A stretch of DNA of 23,101 nt, taken from NCBI GenBank assembly GCA_031394335.1, contig JANMXS010000046.1, positions 1 to 23,101 of the forward strand, given 5' to 3'. Below, one piece after another: positions 1 through 7,295 of the stretch. Positions within the stretch are counted from its first letter, which is position 1. Each line of letters starts with the position of its first letter. This DNA comes from UKL13-2 sp031394335 (GTDB lineage Bacteria > Pseudomonadota > Gammaproteobacteria > Burkholderiales > Usitatibacteraceae). The notes below the pieces were generated by a model. The model was not told where the DNA came from. It searched no databases and saw only the letters and a list, made by a program, of their open reading frames with translations. The translations under genes were made by a program, and so were the position numbers.

Positions 1-551
1 ATCGCGGTGGCGATCAACGCTTCCGCAATACCGGGCGCAACCTGGGCCAGGGTAGCCTGAGCGACGTTTGATAGTCCACGAAAGGAGTTCATGATGCCCC
101 ACACGGTACCGAACAAGCCGATATACGGACTCACTGAACCAACCGTTGCCAGGAATGAGAGATGCGATTCCAGGAAATCAAGCTCGCGCTGAAACGTCGC
201 CTTCATCGCGCGGCGGGTGCCGTCCATCAGTGCACCGATATCCGAGCCAGGGCGGCTTTTCAGTTTCAAAAATTCCTTGAAGCCAGCCTCAAATATCCGC
301 TCCATGCCGGCAGTTTCATGCTGCCCGGAACTGGCGCGCTGATACATGCCGATCAGGTCCGAGCCGCCCCAGAACTCCTGCTCGAAGGCGTTCGCCTGAT
401 TTTTGGCGCGCCTCACCGAGAACATCTTGACGAAGATATACCACCATGAAAACAGCGACGCCAGGATCAGGATACCGAGTACGAATTTGACAACGATTGA
501 CGCTTGCGCAACCAGCGAGAATATCGCCACATCTTGCGAGACATTTAACAA
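1..551 (-). CDS. tolQ: Tol-Pal system protein TolQ (C-terminus beyond the window)
   Basis: Inner-membrane proton-channel subunit of the Tol-Pal system, which with TolR and TolA uses the proton motive force to constrict the outer membrane during division. Translation of the minus strand gives about 183 residues. The N-terminus reads LNVSQDVAIFSLVAQAS, followed by a membrane segment (about residues 16-40, ending in FSWWYIFVKMF), a cytoplasmic region, and the conserved MotA/TolQ/ExbB stretch SPYIGLFGTVWGIMNSF. The rest of that channel domain and the stop lie left of base 1. No ATG fits this frame at the N-terminus; a TTG at 549-551 gives the usual TolQ beginning and overlaps the last codons of ybgC, so translational coupling is likely. 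A GTG nine codons in is the alternative start. The family and gene order (ybgC then tolQ) are clear; only the start is uncertain. Confidence 0.93.
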   Translation of the reverse strand, partial: MLNVSQDVAIFSLVAQASIVVKFVLGILILASLFSWWYIFVKMFSVRRAKNQANAFEQEFWGGSDLIGMYQRASSGQHETAGMERIFEAGFKEFLKLKSRPGSDIGALMDGTRRAMKATFQRELDFLESHLSFLATVGSVSPYIGLFGTVWGIMNSFRGLSNVAQATLAQVAPGIAEALIATA

Positions 552-988
552 GTAGCCTCCATTTTCTTCCTGACATCGGCCGGAATTTCGATCGGCTTGA
601 AGCTGTCCGCGGCCACACAGGCCACGGTAACGCGCGCTTTGACCAACGTCTCATCGCCGCGCCGCACTTCCTGGTGAAACGAGCAGCGCACGCGTCCCAG
701 GGTTTCGACAGCAACGGTTACTTCAAGCGCATCATCCAGCTTCGCCGGCTTAACGTAATTGATCGTGATTTCGCTGACAACCCACAGCATCTTGTAGCGG
801 CGATTCAATTCGCCGTTATTGAAGCCGAGGTAGCGCAACCATTCCGTCCGGGCGCGCTCAAGGAAGTGGATATAGCGGGCGTGATATACCACCCCGCCGG
901 CATCGGTATCCTCAAAGTACACGCGTTGCGGAAATGCGAATGTAAACAGCTCGGTTTGCTGGGCGTTCTTGAGGGAAATTTTTGCCAT
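545..988 (-). CDS. ybgC: Tol-Pal-associated acyl-CoA thioesterase YbgC
   Basis: Single-domain hotdog thioesterase of the YbgC/4-hydroxybenzoyl-CoA thioesterase family; family members hydrolyse short acyl-CoA esters and have been linked to phospholipid metabolism at the Tol-Pal complex. The 147-residue protein has the family's usual length. The active-site block YFEDTDAGGVVYHARY lies at residues 24-39, with Asp29 in the position of the catalytic aspartate of the E. coli enzyme. It sits 23 bp after ruvB and overlaps the TTG start of tolQ, so it is probably translated from the same message. The ATG at 988 fits the family; no clear Shine-Dalgarno sequence precedes it. Confidence 0.95.
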   Translation of the reverse strand: MAKISLKNAQQTELFTFAFPQRVYFEDTDAGGVVYHARYIHFLERARTEWLRYLGFNNGELNRRYKMLWVVSEITINYVKPAKLDDALEVTVAVETLGRVRCSFHQEVRRGDETLVKARVTVACVAADSFKPIEIPADVRKKMEATC

Positions 989-1011
989 GCGCTATAAAGA
1001 CCCGGGTTTCG

Positions 1012-2043
1012 CTAGAAAAGTTCAGCCGCGCCAGCCTGCGCGGGCACGGTAATGCCAAAGTGCTGATAGGCGAGCAAAGTGGCCATGCGCCCACGCGGGG
1101 TGCGTTGCAGATACCCCTGCTGAATCAAATAGGGTTCGAGCACGTCTTCGATCGTATCGCGCTCTTCGCCAATGGCTGCCGCCAGATTCTCAACGCCGAC
1201 CGGCCCGCCCGCAAATTTCTCGATGATGGCGAGCAGCATGCGGCGATCCATGACGTCGAGCCCGATCTTGTCGACATCCAGCATCTTCAATGCCGCATCG
1301 GCGATTTCCTTGTCGACCTTGCCGTCACGCTTCACCTCGGCAAAATCGCGCACGCGGCGCAGCAGGCGGTTGGCGATGCGCGGGGTACCGCGCGAGCGCA
1401 GTGCAATTTCGCGGGCGCCATCGTCGCTGGTTTCCACTTTCAGCAACAGCGCGGAGCGATTGACGATAAGCGTCAATTCCTCCGGTGAATAAAATTCGAG
1501 GCGCGCGACGATACCAAAACGATCGCGCAGAGGGTTAGTGAGCATACCGGCACGTGTTGTTGCGCCAACCAGGGTGAATGGCGGCAGATCAAGTTTCACC
1601 GAACGCGCGGACGGCCCCTCGCCGATCATGATGTCGATCTGGTAGTCCTCAAGCGCGGGATAGAGAATTTCCTCAACCACCGGGCTCAATCGATGAATTT
1701 CATCGATGAACAGCACGTCATTCGGCTCCAGATTGGTGAGCATGGCGGCCAGATCGCCAGCGCGCTCCAGTACCGGCCCCGATGTCTGGCGCAGATTCAC
1801 CCCCATCTCGCGCGCGATGATGTGCGCCAGCGTAGTCTTGCCCAAGCCGGGCGGCCCAAACAGCAGGGTGTGATCCAGCGGCTCCTTGCGCGCACGCGCG
1901 GCTTCAATGAAAATTGAAAGCTGGCCTCGAATTTTTTCCTGGCCTACGTATTCCTCGAGAAATTTGGGACGTAGCGCTCGTTCCTGCGCCTCTTCCTGAA
2001 CCGAGGCGGGGGTGGCGGCAATGAGGCGGTCGGGTTCTAGCAT
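1012..2043 (-). CDS. ruvB: Holliday junction branch migration ATPase RuvB
   Basis: Hexameric AAA+ motor that, loaded by RuvA, pumps DNA through four-way junctions during recombination and fork repair. The 343-residue protein has normal length. Walker A (GPPGLGKT) is at residues 63-70 and Walker B (DEIH) at 114-117. The sensor region GATTRAGMLTNPLRDRFG follows in mid-protein, and the C-terminal winged-helix domain ends in QQGYLQRTPRGRMA. It lies downstream of ruvC and ruvA on the same strand but is separated from ruvA by a DUF4442 gene, whose stop is only 9 bp before the RuvB ATG. Identification is secure. Confidence 0.98.
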   Translation of the reverse strand: MLEPDRLIAATPASVQEEAQERALRPKFLEEYVGQEKIRGQLSIFIEAARARKEPLDHTLLFGPPGLGKTTLAHIIAREMGVNLRQTSGPVLERAGDLAAMLTNLEPNDVLFIDEIHRLSPVVEEILYPALEDYQIDIMIGEGPSARSVKLDLPPFTLVGATTRAGMLTNPLRDRFGIVARLEFYSPEELTLIVNRSALLLKVETSDDGAREIALRSRGTPRIANRLLRRVRDFAEVKRDGKVDKEIADAALKMLDVDKIGLDVMDRRMLLAIIEKFAGGPVGVENLAAAIGEERDTIEDVLEPYLIQQGYLQRTPRGRMATLLAYQHFGITVPAQAGAAELF

Positions 2044-2052
2044 GGGTTCATT

Positions 2053-2556
2053 TTAGCTGAGCCCTGCCGATTTTTTCAGTTTGCGGCGAATGTAAATCGT
2101 TTTATCGACGATAGCGATGATTTCGCCGGATTCTTCGCCGATATTGACGCGCCAGGCCGGCTCGAATTTTTCACCACTTGCCGTTTTTTCGCGCACCTCG
2201 TTTATTTGTTCATGGCTCAGTCGAAAAAGCACATGGACCGTGCCACGCCCGGGTTTGAGAAACTGGATATTCGCTGACTTGTCCCATATCAGATAGTCGC
2301 TGCCGAGAACGTGCATCAACATCAGCATGAAAAACGAATCGGTCATCGCAAACAAGCCGCCACCGAAGTGTGTGCCGACATAGTTCATGTTACGTAGTGA
2401 CAACTTCATGCGTATCGTGATTTCACGCCAATCCGGCGCGATGCGAACGATGTGAATGCGCAACCCGAAAAACGGCGGCCACAGGTTCATGACGAAGCGG
2501 AACCAGCGGGCGAACAGATTGATCCGGCTGTAGAAGCCCTGTTTGCTCGAGAACAT
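2053..2556 (-). CDS. DUF4442 hotdog-fold protein
   Basis: A 167-residue protein that I recognise as DUF4442, a hotdog-fold family related to acyl-CoA thioesterases such as PaaI. Visible features are a basic and aromatic N-terminal stretch (FARWFRFVMNLWPPFFGLRI), the motif NYVGTHFGGGLFAMTDSFFM (about residues 58-77), which resembles the substrate-binding helix of hotdog thioesterases, and a C-terminal strand (EIIAIVDKTIYIRRK). The acidic residue inside GGGLFAMTD could be catalytic, but its substrate cannot be told from sequence. It sits between ruvA (52 bp upstream) and ruvB (9 bp downstream) and so probably shares their transcript, though nothing suggests a role in recombination. An AGGGT just before the ATG is a poor ribosome site, so the exact start is moderately sure. 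Confidence 0.85.
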   Translation of the reverse strand: MFSSKQGFYSRINLFARWFRFVMNLWPPFFGLRIHIVRIAPDWREITIRMKLSLRNMNYVGTHFGGGLFAMTDSFFMLMLMHVLGSDYLIWDKSANIQFLKPGRGTVHVLFRLSHEQINEVREKTASGEKFEPAWRVNIGEESGEIIAIVDKTIYIRRKLKKSAGLS

Positions 2557-2608
2557 GACCCTGGTTTCTTCGTCAGTAAAGGCACATGGGCGGATAGCCG
2601 CGCAGGCC

Positions 2609-3196
2609 TCAGCCCTTGGAAAGCGACTTCAGCGTCTGCCGAATACCGTCGGAGACCGAGATATCGGCAGGCAGCTGTTTGACCGCCAGCAAAGCTTCGC
2701 GCTCGCTGTATCCCAGTCCAACGAGGGCATTCAGCACATCGGCGGCCGCAGATGTTTTCGCGACCTCGCCGACGCCAACCGCAATGCGCACGTCAACTTT
2801 CAGCTTGTCTTTCAGCTCCAGCAGCAAGCGCTCTGCGGTTTTCTTGCCGATGCCCGGCACCCGTGTCAGGCGCCCGCTCTCCTGCATCGCCACCGCTTCG
2901 GCAAGATCGTTGACACTCATCCCGGACAGCACCGCGAGCGCCACTTTGGGGCCGACACCACTGACTTTGAGCAAAGTGCGGAAGGTTGCCCGTTCCGCCT
3001 CGGTGCCGAAGCCGTACAGAAGTTGCGCATCTTCCCGCACCACCAGGTGCGTAAACAGCGCGACTTTGTCGCCGGTCTTCGGCAAGCCATAAAACGTCGA
3101 CATGGGCACATCGATTTCATAGCCTACGCCATTGGCGTCCACCAGCACTTGCGGCGGATTTTTTTCAAGCAATATTCCGGAAATCCGACCGATCAT
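2609..3196 (-). CDS. ruvA: Holliday junction DNA-binding protein RuvA
   Basis: Tetrameric junction-binding protein that holds the four-way junction in a square-planar form and recruits RuvB. All three domains are visible in 195 residues. The N-terminal OB fold starts MIGRISGILLEKNPPQVLVD. The tandem helix-hairpin-helix region contains VSGVGPKVALAVLSG and VPGIGKKTAERLLLELK. The C-terminal domain III, which contacts RuvB, includes DVLNALVGLGYSEREALLAV. The start overlaps the ruvC stop in an ATGA arrangement (3193-3196), so ruvC and ruvA are translationally coupled. Confidence 0.97.
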   Translation of the reverse strand: MIGRISGILLEKNPPQVLVDANGVGYEIDVPMSTFYGLPKTGDKVALFTHLVVREDAQLLYGFGTEAERATFRTLLKVSGVGPKVALAVLSGMSVNDLAEAVAMQESGRLTRVPGIGKKTAERLLLELKDKLKVDVRIAVGVGEVAKTSAAADVLNALVGLGYSEREALLAVKQLPADISVSDGIRQTLKSLSKG

Positions 3197-3711
3197 TTCA
3201 CCAACCTCCCGCCTTTGACGCGATAGCCGCGCGTACTCATGCCGCTCAACTCACCGCCGTGTGCATGGCAAATCGCGCAAGCGAGCGCGTCGGCCGAATC
3301 CGGACTGGGATGACCGGGCAACTTCAAAAGGCGTTTTACCATCTCCTGCACCTGTTCCTTATCGGCATGGCCGTTACCAACCACGGCCTGTTTGACCTGC
3401 AGCGCTGTGTATTCCGCCACCGGCAGATCATGCGCAACCGCCGCACAAATGGCTGCGCCGCGCGCCTGTCCAAGCAGCAGCGTCGACTGCGGGTTGACAT
3501 TGACGAACACTTTTTCGACTGCCACCTGCTGGGGCGAAAACAGGCGGATGACTTCCTGCACTGAATTCAAAATATTCTTGAGCCGATCGGGCAGTTCACC
3601 GTCCGGCGATTTGATGCAGCCGCTGGTCACGTAGACCAGGGTGTTGCCCGTTTTTTCGATGACACCATAGCCGGTTACCCTCAAGCCAGGGTCAATGCCG
3701 AGAATTCTCAT
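3193..3711 (-). CDS. ruvC: Crossover junction endodeoxyribonuclease RuvC
   Basis: Dimeric RNase-H-fold resolvase that cuts Holliday junctions symmetrically. I chose the ATG at 3711 (172 residues) because the family begins MRILGIDPG; an in-frame GTG six codons upstream at 3729 is possible but would add an atypical tail. The four acidic catalytic positions are present: Asp7 in GIDPG, the Glu of VAVEKVFVN, and the two Asp of SPDSADALACAICH near the C-terminus. It overlaps ruvA by 4 bp and follows yebC by 61 bp, the order yebC-ruvC-ruvA being widespread in proteobacteria. No strong Shine-Dalgarno sequence precedes the chosen ATG. Confidence 0.95.
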   Translation of the reverse strand: MRILGIDPGLRVTGYGVIEKTGNTLVYVTSGCIKSPDGELPDRLKNILNSVQEVIRLFSPQQVAVEKVFVNVNPQSTLLLGQARGAAICAAVAHDLPVAEYTALQVKQAVVGNGHADKEQVQEMVKRLLKLPGHPSPDSADALACAICHAHGGELSGMSTRGYRVKGGRLVK

Positions 3712-3772
3712 TGCAGGTTTAGCGTACACGTTTGTGTGCCATCGGCATCATCCATGGTCGCGGCCGCTCGCA

Positions 3773-4507
3773 TCAGTCTGCGGTCTCATCCATGACCGCA
3801 GACGAGTAGACATCCTGCACATCGTCAAGGGACTCCAGCACATCCAGCAGTTTCTGCATCTTGATTGCAACATCACCGGTGAGCACCGTTTCGTTCGATG
3901 GCTTCATCGTGACCTCGCCAAACTCGGCCTTGAAGCCGGCCTTCTCAAGCGCCACCTTCACTGCGGTAAAGTCATAGGGGCCGGTTACAACCTCAAACGA
4001 GCCATCATCGTTAGTGATGACATCTTCGGCGCCGGCATCGAGTGCCGCTTCGATCAGCTTGTCTTCATTGGTACCGGGGGCGTACATAAGCTGCCCGCAG
4101 TGCTTGAACAGGAACGCAACCGACCCATCGGTACCCATATTGCCACCGTATTTGGAGAGGGCGTGACGTACCTCGGCCACCGTCCGTACGCGATTATCGG
4201 TCATGCAATCGACAATGATAGCCGCGCCGCCAATGCCATAGCCCTCGTAGCGGATCTCTTCATAATTGACGCCCTCCAATTCGCCTGCGCCGCGCTTGAT
4301 CGCGCGTTCGACCGTATCTTTGGGCATATTGTTGTCGAAGGCTTTGTCCATTGCCAAACGCAGGCGCGGGTTGGCCCCCGACTCGGCGCCACCCATACGG
4401 GATGCGACGGTAATTTCCTTGATCAGGCGCGTAAATACTTTGCCCCGCTTGGCGTCCTGACGACCCTTGCGATGCTGGATATTTGCCCACTTTGAATGAC
4501 CTGCCAT
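3773..4507 (-). CDS. yebC: YebC/PmpR family protein
   Basis: Member of the YebC/TACO1 family, long annotated as a transcriptional regulator (PmpR) and, in other bacteria and mitochondria, shown to help ribosomes through difficult peptide stretches. Which role applies here cannot be read from sequence. The 244-residue length and the N-terminal signature MAGHSKWANIQHRKGRQDAK are diagnostic, as are GYGIGGAAIIVDCMTDNR and the acidic C-terminal domain ending in LDDVQDVYSS. An AAAGG box 6-7 bp before the ATG supports the start. It is the first gene of the yebC-ruvCA-DUF4442-ruvB-ybgC-tolQ block and diverges from the HerA-like gene. Confidence 0.96.
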   Translation of the reverse strand: MAGHSKWANIQHRKGRQDAKRGKVFTRLIKEITVASRMGGAESGANPRLRLAMDKAFDNNMPKDTVERAIKRGAGELEGVNYEEIRYEGYGIGGAAIIVDCMTDNRVRTVAEVRHALSKYGGNMGTDGSVAFLFKHCGQLMYAPGTNEDKLIEAALDAGAEDVITNDDGSFEVVTGPYDFTAVKVALEKAGFKAEFGEVTMKPSNETVLTGDVAIKMQKLLDVLESLDDVQDVYSSAVMDETAD

Positions 4508-4572
4508 ATTTACCTTTCCCGAAACCTTTCCTGCGCGCCAATCATGAGCGGCTCAGTACTCCCGCAGATAGC

Positions 4573-4593
4573 ATTTTGAAGTAATTTTGAAGT
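4573..4593. repeat. Two direct repeats with 11-bp period in the yebC/herA divergent region
   Basis: ATTTTGAAGT occurs at 4573-4582 and again at 4584-4593, one base apart, close to the expected yebC transcription start. A second pair, TTCACTT at 4607-4613 and 4617-4623, has a 10-bp period and overlaps both proposed promoters. Spacing near one helical turn is what tandem regulator sites often show, but no regulator is identified and short AT-rich repeats can arise by chance. Confidence 0.35.
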
Positions 4594-4597
4594 TGCG

Positions 4598-4627
4598 ATG
4601 TTACCATTCACTTACGTTCACTTCCAA
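4598..4627 (-). promoter_or_regulatory. Probable yebC operon promoter
   Basis: On the minus strand a -35 TTGGAA (4622-4627), an 18-bp spacer and a -10 TAACAT (4598-4603) would start transcription near 4591 and give yebC a leader of about 84 nt. It overlaps the proposed herA promoter on the other strand. This is a match by eye to the sigma-70 consensus. Confidence 0.4.
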
Positions 4628-4635
4628 GATAGACT
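4607..4635 (+). promoter_or_regulatory. Possible promoter of the HerA-like gene
   Basis: A weak -35 TTCACT (4607-4612), a 17-bp spacer and a -10 TAGACT (4630-4635) would start transcription near 4642, leaving only about 9 nt before the ATG. That fits the absence of any Shine-Dalgarno sequence there. The elements match the consensus only moderately. Confidence 0.3.
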
Positions 4636-4650
4636 AAGTAAACTAACACC

Positions 4651-6156
4651 ATGCCCGAACCATTACTGATAGCCAAATCAAGCGACGATTCGCTCACCGG
4701 GATAGCACTACTGCCCAGGCTCGCGAACCGGCATGGTCTGATCGCCGGAGCGACCGGGACGGGTAAAACAATATCCCTGCAAGTGCTTGCCGAGCAATTT
4801 TCGCGCATTGGCGTGCCGGTGTTCATGGCCGATGTGAAAGGCGATCTCATCGGCATATCGCAACCCGCCAAGCCCAATTCCCGTATCGATGAACGAGCGA
4901 AGTTGCTCAAGCTCATGCTCACTCCGGCCGGATGTCCCGTCACGCTCTGGGATGTGTTCGGCGAGCAGGGCCACCCGATACGCGCCACCATTTCGGAAAT
5001 GGGGCCGGTGTTGCTGTCGCGGATTTTCAACCTGAACGATACCCAGTCGGGCGTACTTAGCCTGGCATTCAAGGTTGCCGACGACAACGACTTGTTGCTG
5101 CTTGACCTCAAAGACCTGCGCGCGCTGCTGTCCTGGGTAGGCGAGAACGCAAGCCGATTCACCACCGACTACGGAAATATTTCGCCCGCCTCGATCGGCG
5201 CCATCCAGCGCGGTTTGTTGACGCTGGAGCAACAGGGCGGCGACAAGTTCTTTGGTGAGCCGGCATTGGCCTTGGACGACCTGCTGCAAACCGTCGATGG
5301 CCAAGGCGTGATCAATATACTGGCAGCAGACAAGCTCCTGACGAGCCCGCGCCTTTACTCGACTTTCCTGCTATGGCTGCTCTCGGAAATATTCGAGAAT
5401 CTACCCGAAGTGGGCGACCCTGAAAAACCCAGGCTGGTGTTCTTCTTTGACGAAGCGCATTTGCTGTTCAACGAAGCGCCAAAAGAACTGTTGGAAAAGA
5501 TCGAACAGGTGGTGCGTCTGGTGCGTTCGAAGGGCGTTGGCGTCTACTTCGTGACGCAGAATCCGATCGACATCCCCGACACCGTACTCGGACAGCTGGG
5601 CAATCGCATTCAACACGCCTTGCGCGCCTATACACCGCGCGATCAGAAAGCCGTGACAGCGGCAGCGACGACCTTCCGCACCAATCCTAAGTTGGATATT
5701 GAAAAAGTCATTACCGAGCTCGGCGTAGGTGAGGCGCTGGTATCTTTCCTCGATGAACAAGGCCGCCCCAGCATCGTCGAGCGCGCCTATATCTGCCCGC
5801 CCAATTCGCAGATCGGCCCGATCACGCTGGATGAACGCAGGCAGCTCATCGCGTCCTCGATCGTTGCCGGCCAATATGAAAAGACCATTGACCGTGAATC
5901 CGCGTTTGAAAAACTGCGTGATCGCCGCGGCGATGCCAACTCGATAGCGCCATCACAGCAAAGCGGTTCGCTTGGCGGTGCTGTCGGCAACATATTCGGC
6001 AAAATCGGCGATGCGCTGGGTGGTTCAGGCAGTGGCCGCGGACGAGAGAGCATCGCTGAATCGGCGATGAAGAGCGCGACGCGCGCCATGGCCTCGGAAG
6101 CCGGGCGACGCATTATTCGCGGGGTGCTGGGATCGATTCTGGGCGGACGCGGGTAA
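4651..6156 (+). CDS. HerA-like ATPase of the DUF853 (YjgR) family
   Basis: A 501-residue P-loop ATPase of the HerA/FtsK superfamily, DUF853 branch (E. coli YjgR). Walker A GATGTGKT is at residues 33-40, followed by VFMADVKGDLIGIS, a family hallmark. Walker B (LVFFFDEAHLLF) is near residues 262-273, and the sensor-like stretch GVYFVTQNPIDIPDTVLGQLGN follows, cut here into GVYFVTQNP and DTVLGQLGN. The C-terminus is Gly-rich and low in complexity (GGAVGNIFGKIGDALGG and beyond), as usual in this family. Its biological role is not established; it is not the archaeal HerA that partners NurA, and no nuclease gene lies beside it. It is followed by slmA after 35 bp. No Shine-Dalgarno sequence precedes the ATG. 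Confidence 0.93.
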   Translation: MPEPLLIAKSSDDSLTGIALLPRLANRHGLIAGATGTGKTISLQVLAEQFSRIGVPVFMADVKGDLIGISQPAKPNSRIDERAKLLKLMLTPAGCPVTLWDVFGEQGHPIRATISEMGPVLLSRIFNLNDTQSGVLSLAFKVADDNDLLLLDLKDLRALLSWVGENASRFTTDYGNISPASIGAIQRGLLTLEQQGGDKFFGEPALALDDLLQTVDGQGVINILAADKLLTSPRLYSTFLLWLLSEIFENLPEVGDPEKPRLVFFFDEAHLLFNEAPKELLEKIEQVVRLVRSKGVGVYFVTQNPIDIPDTVLGQLGNRIQHALRAYTPRDQKAVTAAATTFRTNPKLDIEKVITELGVGEALVSFLDEQGRPSIVERAYICPPNSQIGPITLDERRQLIASSIVAGQYEKTIDRESAFEKLRDRRGDANSIAPSQQSGSLGGAVGNIFGKIGDALGGSGSGRGRESIAESAMKSATRAMASEAGRRIIRGVLGSILGGRG

Positions 6157-6191
6157 ACGACAACTTTTTGCAATAGTCAGGAGAAGACAAT

Positions 6192-6770
6192 ATGGCCAAA
6201 CGAGAGCCAGGTGAACGCAAACGCGCGATCCTGCACACACTTGCCGAAATGCTGGAGCAGCCGAAGGGCGAAAAAATCACCACCGCGCTACTGGCGTCGA
6301 AACTCGATGTGTCGGAAGCCGCGCTGTATCGCCACTTTGCGAGCAAGGCGCAGATGTTCGAGGGGCTGATCGAATTCATCGAGGAGACGGTATTTTCACT
6401 GGTAAACAAAATCCAGACAGAAGAGCCCGATGGCCTCAAGCAGGTTGAGGCGATCGTCGCCATGCTGCTCAACTTTGCGCAAAAAAATATCGGGATGACG
6501 CGGGTGCTGATCGGCGACGCCTTGGTCAATGAAGATGAACGCCTGCAAGTGCGCATGAACCAGCTGCACGACCGGCTTGAAGCCTCGTTGCGCCAGAGCG
6601 CACGCCTGGCCGCGACCAATGGTGCGCTGCACGCCTCGCTCGACCCGAATGCTTATTCGAATGCGATCATGGCATTTATCGTCGGTCGCTGGCACCAGTT
6701 CGCCAAATCGGGATTCAAGCGTACGCCGACCGAAATGTGGGCCGCGCAGTGGTCCGTGTTCGCCGGCTGA
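6192..6770 (+). CDS. slmA: Nucleoid occlusion factor SlmA (TetR family)
   Basis: DNA-binding protein that, bound to sites spread over the chromosome, blocks FtsZ assembly over the nucleoid. The 192-residue protein matches SlmA rather than a generic TetR repressor. The helix-turn-helix region reads ITTALLASKLDVSEAALYRH, followed by FASKAQMFEGLIEFIEETVF, close to the E. coli sequence. Further on, IGDALVNEDERLQVRMNQLH and SLRQSARLAA match the FtsZ-binding C-terminal half. An AGGAGA 7 bp before the ATG is a good ribosome site. It lies 35 bp after the HerA-like gene and 5 bp before the NTF2-like gene, so the three may be cotranscribed. Confidence 0.92.
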   Translation: MAKREPGERKRAILHTLAEMLEQPKGEKITTALLASKLDVSEAALYRHFASKAQMFEGLIEFIEETVFSLVNKIQTEEPDGLKQVEAIVAMLLNFAQKNIGMTRVLIGDALVNEDERLQVRMNQLHDRLEASLRQSARLAATNGALHASLDPNAYSNAIMAFIVGRWHQFAKSGFKRTPTEMWAAQWSVFAG

Positions 6771-6775
6771 ACGCG

Positions 6776-7108
6776 ATGCTGGACCCGGTGCAGTCTCAGC
6801 TGGACGCGTACAACGCACACAACGTCGAAGACTTTATCGCGTGCTACGGCGCCGACTGCCTGTTCGAGGACGGCGCCGGCAATCGTCTGATGTCAGGACA
6901 TGCCGAAATGCGCTCGCGCTACACAGCGCTGTTTGCGGCCTCGCCCAAGCTTCATTGCGAGCTGGTACAGCGCATCCGCATCGGGCTCTACGTCATCGAT
7001 GAAGAGCGGATTTCCGGTCGGGTGCCTGCCATGAACCGCGCCGTGGTAATTTACCGTGTCGAAAATGGCCTGATACAACACGTGCGTTTCCTGCGCGAAG
7101 ATTCGTAA
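6776..7108 (+). CDS. NTF2-like (SnoaL/ketosteroid isomerase-type) small protein
   Basis: A 110-residue protein with the NTF2-like cone fold pattern. It has an N-terminal helix (MLDPVQSQLDAYNAHNVEDF), then IACYGADCLFEDGAGNRLMSG, split here as FIACYGADCLFED and GAGNRLMSG, a helix EMRSRYTALF, and alternating strands ending in VVIYRVENGLIQHVRFLRED. In this superfamily members act as isomerases, dehydratases or plain ligand binders, so the reaction cannot be assigned. The ATG at 6776 was preferred over an upstream start because it gives the normal length and lies 5 bp after the slmA stop, suggesting translational coupling. No signal peptide or membrane segment is visible. Confidence 0.85.
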   Translation: MLDPVQSQLDAYNAHNVEDFIACYGADCLFEDGAGNRLMSGHAEMRSRYTALFAASPKLHCELVQRIRIGLYVIDEERISGRVPAMNRAVVIYRVENGLIQHVRFLREDS

Positions 7109-7295
7109 AACCTCGATTCCCTCGGCGCCGCAGCCGCCTTGCTTGAAACCGGGCAATTGATACCGGTAGCCCTTTGCTCCACTTTCAAAAGATCGATGCT
7201 CCAAACCCCAGCAAGGACGCGGCGTTTGAGGCATGCATCTCCAGACACTGCGCCAATGCTGGGTCTCCAGCCAGTGCACTATCGCACGGACACAG

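Noticed and set aside
7109..7295. Possible remnant gene or terminator between the NTF2-like gene and fccB
   Set aside because: Only a 5-bp stem GCTGG-GTCT-CCAGC and a weak GTGC/GCAC stem are seen, without T-tracts, and the minus-strand frame here has no recognisable similarity.
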